Part shown: in pieces, positions 58,905-64,000 of the stretch
Layout: each line of letters begins with the position of its first letter
How positions within the stretch are numbered: the stretch's first letter is position 1
Source: Selaginella tamariscina
Taxonomy: Eukaryota > Streptophyta > Lycopodiopsida > Selaginellales > Selaginellaceae
Length of the DNA: 64,000 nucleotides
Assembly: GCA_003024785.1 (NCBI GenBank)
Contig: PUQB01000627.1
Location: 34,604-98,603, forward strand
Reading direction: 5' to 3'
The notes under the pieces: generated by a model
Seen by the model: the letters and a program-made list of their open reading frames with translations, nothing else
Told to the model about the DNA's origin: nothing
Databases searched by the model: none
Made by a program: the position numbers and the translations under genes

Positions 58905-59420
58905 GATTTCGTACGTATTTTTGGTCGCTATCAGTTATTATAAAAGAAGCTGATATACGATCCACCACATGCAAGCACCTTGGTAACTGTTAGACAGTTA
59001 GTTTTCACAATCTTTTAAATATATATATATATATATAATTAATGTTAAAAGATATAATTATAATTTTAAAATTATTAGTGGTATATTTATAATGTCCACT
59101 GAACACGACAAGCAGCAAAACAATAAACGAACATGTCGACTGGTCGTGGGTTTCCGTACAGTCAATATTCTGTCGTCCTGTCGTGAGGATTTAGGTTTAG
59201 CTTGTAATATTTAATTAAATATTTATTTAATGGATGCACGTCTTGGACACATATATATGAAGTAATATGCATTAAATACACGCAATACATGCATATATTT
59301 ATTATATATAGTTAAATATATATGTAAAAGTATTTCTTTAATAATTTTGTGCATATTTAATCATATTTCAATGGGTGCACTAACCTTAGGAACGTCTTGG
59401 ACTACGACACTTGATATGTA
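58905..59420 (+). repeat. Left copy of an inverted repeat flanking the pectate lyase gene
   Basis: Landmarks in order: TTTTTGGTCGCTATCAGTTAT, ATACGATCCACCACATGCAA with GTAACTGTTAGACAGTT, AACACGACAAGCAGCAAAAC, GAACATGTCGACTGGTCGTG, TTTCCGTACAG, and TTTCAATGGGTGCACTAACC with TTAGGAACGTCTTGGACTAC. The same landmarks occur in inverse-complement orientation and reversed order at 63,280-63,950. The two copies have diverged by substitutions and gaps. No open frame of note lies in either copy. It could be a non-autonomous transposon present twice, or the ends of one larger unit. Confidence 0.8.
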
Positions 59421-60265
59421 TTAGTTCTATATGCATTACACTTATATCCTTAAATATTAAATCTATACAATAATTATATATAAAATTATAATAGTGGCAT
59501 ACACTTATATTATATATACATTATTAATACTAAATGTATACATTTTATAATTTATATCATAATATTTATTTACACGTAAAAAGTAAAATGTTTTATTTAA
59601 AATTCATATAAGTATATGCACGAGCTTGTTAAAAGCTCGATGTTTCAAATATTATAATCATAAGGAATTGGTTAAACCAATAATAAATGTTGTATTATTA
59701 ATCATATTACTATATGTTATTTTGTACAAATTTAAATATATGTTTATATTAAAAAAGAATATGATGTAATGTTCAAAATTACTAGTTTCATAGATATTGA
59801 TCATTACTTTAAAATGTAATCCAATTATTATTTTAGTCAATTTATCTTATTAATAATTCAATAATTTTTTCTAATTTCTTTTAAATGTCGCTTTATTAGC
59901 ATCTCAAAACTTCAATTCTATATTTAACTTTCTTTAGAAAGCATTCTTTTTTTTTCCCTTTTTGTTAAATAGTGAGCACAACACATCCGCACCTGCTTAG
60001 TAGTAGACACACACACTTGTAACAGGCCGAGGTTGTTCCAAACCATTAAGGAGCTATACGCTCTATAGCTATATGGCCCTGCATACACACACAAACAATA
60101 ATTAATCAACACGCACACACAATGTATATATGCTCTCTTAAGTTAAGTACACATTAGACTTGTTTCTAACTTTGAATAGTAGAATTCAGGTTTAGAAACT
60201 ACTGGTTTGACTATACAGTTAAGTTAACTAACCTTGTATATATAGTTTAGTTAGCTAACCTTGTA
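59421..60265. other. AT-rich intergenic DNA downstream of the pectate lyase gene
   Basis: No gene is recognised. The short open frames are low-complexity (I/N/Y-rich). A tandem pair of 'AGTTAGCTAACCTTGTAT' phrases lies at about 60,224-60,268, just after the pectate lyase stop. Confidence 0.65.
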
Positions 60266-62201
60266 TTAGCAGGGGGAACCCACACCACAAGCCAGTGCTC
60301 CTGCTGATGAAGTTAATTCTGGAACCATTGCTGCGGGTCTAGGGTTTAATCCTGAAGATGCTTTCGAGTATACGGCCCCTGAGCCAGCTCCTGACGGAAT
60401 GAAGTATGCCCCGTTTAATAAGAGGTTCCCTTCGAATCTTCCAGTTCCAGCTCTTCCACACCGATTCGTCAGTATATTCCCTCTTCGTTATCTGTATCAA
60501 ATTAGCTTCATTAATACTGCATGAACCTATGACCTCTCTCTCTCTCTCACCCACAACGCACCTGTTTGGCGTTTTCAGTGTAAGGAGCCAAGAATCTGTT
60601 GCCTTGTACATTGATCGTCGGATTTGCACTGCCTCCAATAGCGTACATTTCCCACTCCGTGTATTTTGTTAACAACGTGGAAGTATCCATGTCGGCATCT
60701 GCAATGTTATAGTAAACACTTATTCAGTAACGTGAAGCCATATATATATACTAAATTATTTACCTTGGCATTCTTTGAACTAACCCATGCCCGAAATGGT
60801 TGTAAGCGACTGTTACTTGCATTATCCGATCCGCTGTGTAATCATCGCTTGCTCCAAGGAGCATCACCTGTGAACATTTCAAACAAACATTTTACTCTCT
60901 CTCTCTCTCTCTCTCTCATACACATTGTCATGTTCACTAAAATGGTTGTTCGAGATGGTAATATCCGTAGAAGCCTCGATAGCATCGATTAAACCATCGG
61001 TGCAACGAGCGAGTGTACAGTGATCAACCCAGATATTATTCGATCCAAATATCGATCCCATCTCCATCCGACACTGTCCTCCATCCGACATGCATTGGAT
61101 TACTCCTGACCTAGACAATTATATCCCCACTTAATCCCATAAATTACTTATATATGTGTGTATAATGAACTTACCATAGCAGGGCCGCTTGGTTTACAGT
61201 CATGGACCGAGATACCGTGAATAATGACATGGGAAACATACTGAACAGTGATACAGGGGCCGTTACCGATTTCAACATTGGCGCCGCGACCATCGATTGT
61301 CTTGAAAACTGTTCATAATGAGCTCCTGCTCCAAGACAATGCTCATATCCCGCTCGAAGACGATCCATAGTGGCTCGGACTGAATGACACCGTATCGGAG
61401 CGTACCTGGCCTCGGACTCACCGCATCGTCTCCAGAATCCGTCACAACGTAGATTTCCCCATTCTTGCCTCCGACTGTATTGCGCCCGAAGCCGATGGCG
61501 CAATCCGCCAGGCGCATCCTGTTGTTGTACCACTCCGAATCGCTCCTCCAGCATGCGTCGATCGGATTGTCGCTGCTCCAGCTTGAGATTGCCTCTCTCC
61601 TGCAAGAAATCACTAAGGTCAGCATCTTCATCTATGAAAATCACTAAATCATCATCTTGAAGGTAGAGAAACACTAAAAACAGCATTTTGATCGCAGCAG
61701 AAATCAAAAACACTCACCAAAAGAATGCGGCAATCACTAGAATTCAAGAAAACTGTTTCGAAAACCTAAAATGCAGCTTAAAACCCTAGAAACAGAGACC
61801 TAAACTGAGGTTTAGCTCATAATTAGTACCGGCGGTCTTCGGTTCGATTCCTGGGAAATTTCTAAAATCTGGCAACGACATTCAAAAACACCGTCTCACC
61901 TAATTTATTTAACGGGAAATCGACTCGAAAACTAACTGAGCACCAGAAGCAGAGATTTAATTACGTCTTAAAAAACGATATATTTTACATATCCCACAAA
62001 AAAAACAGATAATTCAACAAATGTGCATAACTAGAGGCAAACTCGGAATCTCTGAAGTGTAAAAATCAAGTAATGTGCATAACTAGTATTCATTTACCTG
62101 TGGGAGCTAGTGATATTGTACGCGAGTTGATCTTTGAGTAATCTGGAGTCTGCGAGGCCGCAAGAAGCAGCAAGAAGAAGAATGCCCAAGATTATATCCA
62201 T
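60266..62201 (-). CDS. Secreted pectate lyase (polysaccharide lyase family 1)
   Basis: Six exons on the minus strand: 62,201-62,098; 61,599-61,175; 61,110-60,924; 60,867-60,764; 60,698-60,562; 60,491-60,266. The total is about 394 residues, normal for plant pectate lyases. The start [20 protein letters not shown] is a signal peptide, so the protein goes to the wall. Family landmarks: [88 protein letters not shown] (Ca-binding Asp region), [34 protein letters not shown] with the catalytic-Arg RMPR end, [17 protein letters not shown], and a C-terminus with [17 protein letters not shown]. It cleaves de-esterified pectin by beta-elimination using Ca2+. One-base insertions at about 61,306 (before TIDGRG) and 60,432 break the frame. 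A (CT)n tract fills one intron. Confidence 0.88.
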
Positions 62202-63279
62202 TAAAATCGATAAAAGAATTGATCTTCTGAGCGAAAATTCGAATTTTGAGAAGAAATTTGAATTTTCAAACGGAAAATTTGAAATTTGAATTGAAATGTT
62301 GAGCAAGCTTCAAGCGGGAGCAAAGAATCCAAGAAAGAAAAATGTGGGTATTTTTCTTTCTTGTTCTTCAGAGAAGAATAATGTGTGTGTGATCTCATAG
62401 CGTGGAAGAAGGGGTATATTTATACGCGAGAGATCGCTTGGGAGCGGAGCGATCACCCGATTGCACGGCAAGCGCCGCCGTTTGCGTGCGGGTGTTTTGG
62501 ATTCGGGAGCGTTTCCAAAGTGTTTTAGATGGGTTTAACAGAGTTTAACGGAATCAACAGACCTTGACTGTGGTAAAACTGACCGGTATATTCCTTGCAG
62601 TCAAAAGTTAAAAGCTTGCCTTACTGCGGTTGTTTCTCATCATCATGGCAACGTGACGTAAAAATCTAAATAATTACTTTTATCATTATATATACGGAAT
62701 ATTCCGTAGTTTATTCTTCTGACAAAAATACGGTGCCATGTTCAAATCCAATTAGGTTCTTGTGTGGTGCAAATTTGACATTATTATTAATATAATATAT
62801 ATACATTTTACAATAACATTTATGTGTCCCTTCTTTTCGAATCTTTATATATAAAAAGCTTAAGAATCTATATATATTTAAATATGAAGTTAAATAAAAA
62901 CTAACGTATTTATCCTCAACTTTGCCATCTTTTAAAGTCAATGATGTACAAACCAGAAAGGTAAACTTGCCTTATCTTATAAATAAACGAAGATTCACAT
63001 TTGTTTTCTTAGGTCGGCCGTTTATATATAAACTAGTCGACCATAACACACACACACACACGTACGTATATATATTGACAAAGAGTCTTGAAATAACTGA
63101 GACTTAGTGGAACTTAAGATTGACACTTTGACAAACTTGTATTCGATCGTGCACACCACTCTCTTTCCCACCTTGTCAGTGCATAAGGTAGAAATACTAA
63201 TATATATAATATTTAATTATATATATGATAAATATATATTTAATAATATATAAAAAAAAATACATACACATATATGTTG
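62202..63279. other. 5' region of the pectate lyase gene and AT-rich intergenic DNA
   Basis: Immediately upstream, 62,202-62,400 looks like a transcribed leader rich in GAAAATTTGAATTT words. At 62,400-62,530 there is a GC-richer patch (GGAAGAAGGGGTATATTTATACGCG, a TATA-like element on the minus strand at about 62,415-62,422). Beyond 62,640 nothing recognisable is seen apart from short AC and AT runs. Confidence 0.5.
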
Positions 63280-63950
63280 TAGTCCAAGACGTTTCTAAGG
63301 TTAGTACAATCCATTGAAATATGATTAAATTTTACGAATACTTTTAAATATTTAACATTGACAAGTAATACATACACACAAATACATGTCAACTAGACGT
63401 TTCTAAGGTTAGTACATCCATTTTAATAATGTTTAATTAAATACTTATTAAACTATAAACCCAACTACTAACTTAACGATCTATAACGGCGGCCACACTG
63501 TGCGAATCATGTGCGACCACGTCATTCGAGGCATGCACATGGCATTCGCACATGGATATGATGGTGAGTTCGTCGTACTGGGCCACGTGCTGTACCAGAA
63601 ATTGGCCCACTATTTGGGCCAAACCGTACGGAAACCTACAAACCCAGTTTGTGTTTGCCTGTCTCTCGACATGTTGGTTTGTTGCTTGTCGTGTTCAGTC
63701 TCTAATTTCTATGCACATTATAAATATATCAATTTAAAATGAATTAAATATTTTAAAATTCATAATTCAACAATATTAACATTATTTTTTTTTATTAAAA
63801 TGTTTTATTTTATATAAATAATTAAAAGATCATGAAAAACTGTCTAACAGTTATCAAGCTGCTTGCATGTGGTGGATCGTGTATCAACTTCTTTACATGT
63901 ATATATAACTGATATCTATCCAACAAGCGACCAAAAAATAATGTCTCTTT
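63280..63950 (-). repeat. Right copy of the inverted repeat flanking the pectate lyase gene
   Basis: The inverse complement of 58,905-59,420: TAGTCCAAGACGTTTCTAAG with GTTAGTAC, CCGTACGGAAACCTACAAAC, TCGACATGTTGGTTTGTTGC with TTGTCGTGTTCAG, ACTGTCTAACAGTTATCAAG with GCATGTGGTGGATCG, then GCGACCAAAAA. The inner end holds a second, shorter ACGTTTCTAAGGTTAGTACA copy at about 63,398. An extra GC-richer piece with ATTGGCCCACTATTTGGGCC is present only here. Confidence 0.8.
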
Positions 63951-64000
63951 TAATTTAAAACAGTTGGTCAGTTTTCCTACTTGTGTGGATACGAAAATCT

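Overview
The window looks like nuclear DNA of a land plant. It is AT-rich and carries GT-AG introns of roughly 45-600 bp. Its genes are of plant type: an LRR receptor kinase, a pectate lyase, an RNF170-like RING protein and a PEP-mutase-like protein. TTTAGGG telomere-type repeats and plant-type transposons are also present. I cannot name the species. The MULE and DUF7869-type transposases made me think of a non-seed plant, but that is an impression only.

Region A (1 to about 14.7 kb) looks like one large transposon, or most of one. On the minus strand it has an FCP1/NLI-type HAD phosphatase-like gene and a gene that reads as a ParB-like domain followed by a degenerate DNA methyltransferase domain. 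An array of about 28 copies of the palindrome GGCGGGATTAATCCCGCC follows. Then come 3.7 kb of microsatellite, telomere-like and 330-bp tandem repeats, a second array of the same palindrome (about 12 copies), and a plus-strand DUF7869-type DDE transposase.

Region B (15.84-24.16 kb) is a Mutator-like element with imperfect terminal inverted repeats and a 9-bp target-site duplication (CATAATCTC), inserted in an exon of an aldo-keto reductase (AKR) copy. Its layout is the same: a minus-strand ParB-like plus DNA methyltransferase gene, then nine hairpin-type repeats with TGCCGACTGA / TCAGTCGGCA arms, then a plus-strand MULE transposase with a SWIM zinc finger. Two different transposase classes, each divergently paired with a ParB-methyltransferase gene across an array of its own palindrome, is the main discovery candidate here.

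Region C (14.7-52.5 kb, insertions removed) is a tandem array of about 7-kb units. Each unit holds one non-RD LRR receptor kinase and one aldo-keto reductase, both on the minus strand. There are four LRR copies (one only a fragment) and four AKR copies. In three AKR copies the first two exons lie in inverted orientation, and two of these are still bracketed by about 210-bp inverted arms. A 4.9-kb Ty3/gypsy retrotransposon with 200-bp LTRs and no chromodomain sits between units.

Region D (52.5-64 kb) is ordinary genic DNA: a PEP-mutase/isocitrate-lyase-family gene divergent from the last AKR, an RNF170-like RING/DUF1232 membrane protein gene, and a secreted pectate lyase lying between two inverted copies of a roughly 0.5-0.65 kb repeat.

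Caution: nearly every gene, including conserved single-copy ones, carries one or more single-base indels. The two LTRs differ only by small gaps. Sequencing error is therefore a serious alternative to gene decay, and I call 'pseudogene' mainly where large structural damage is visible.
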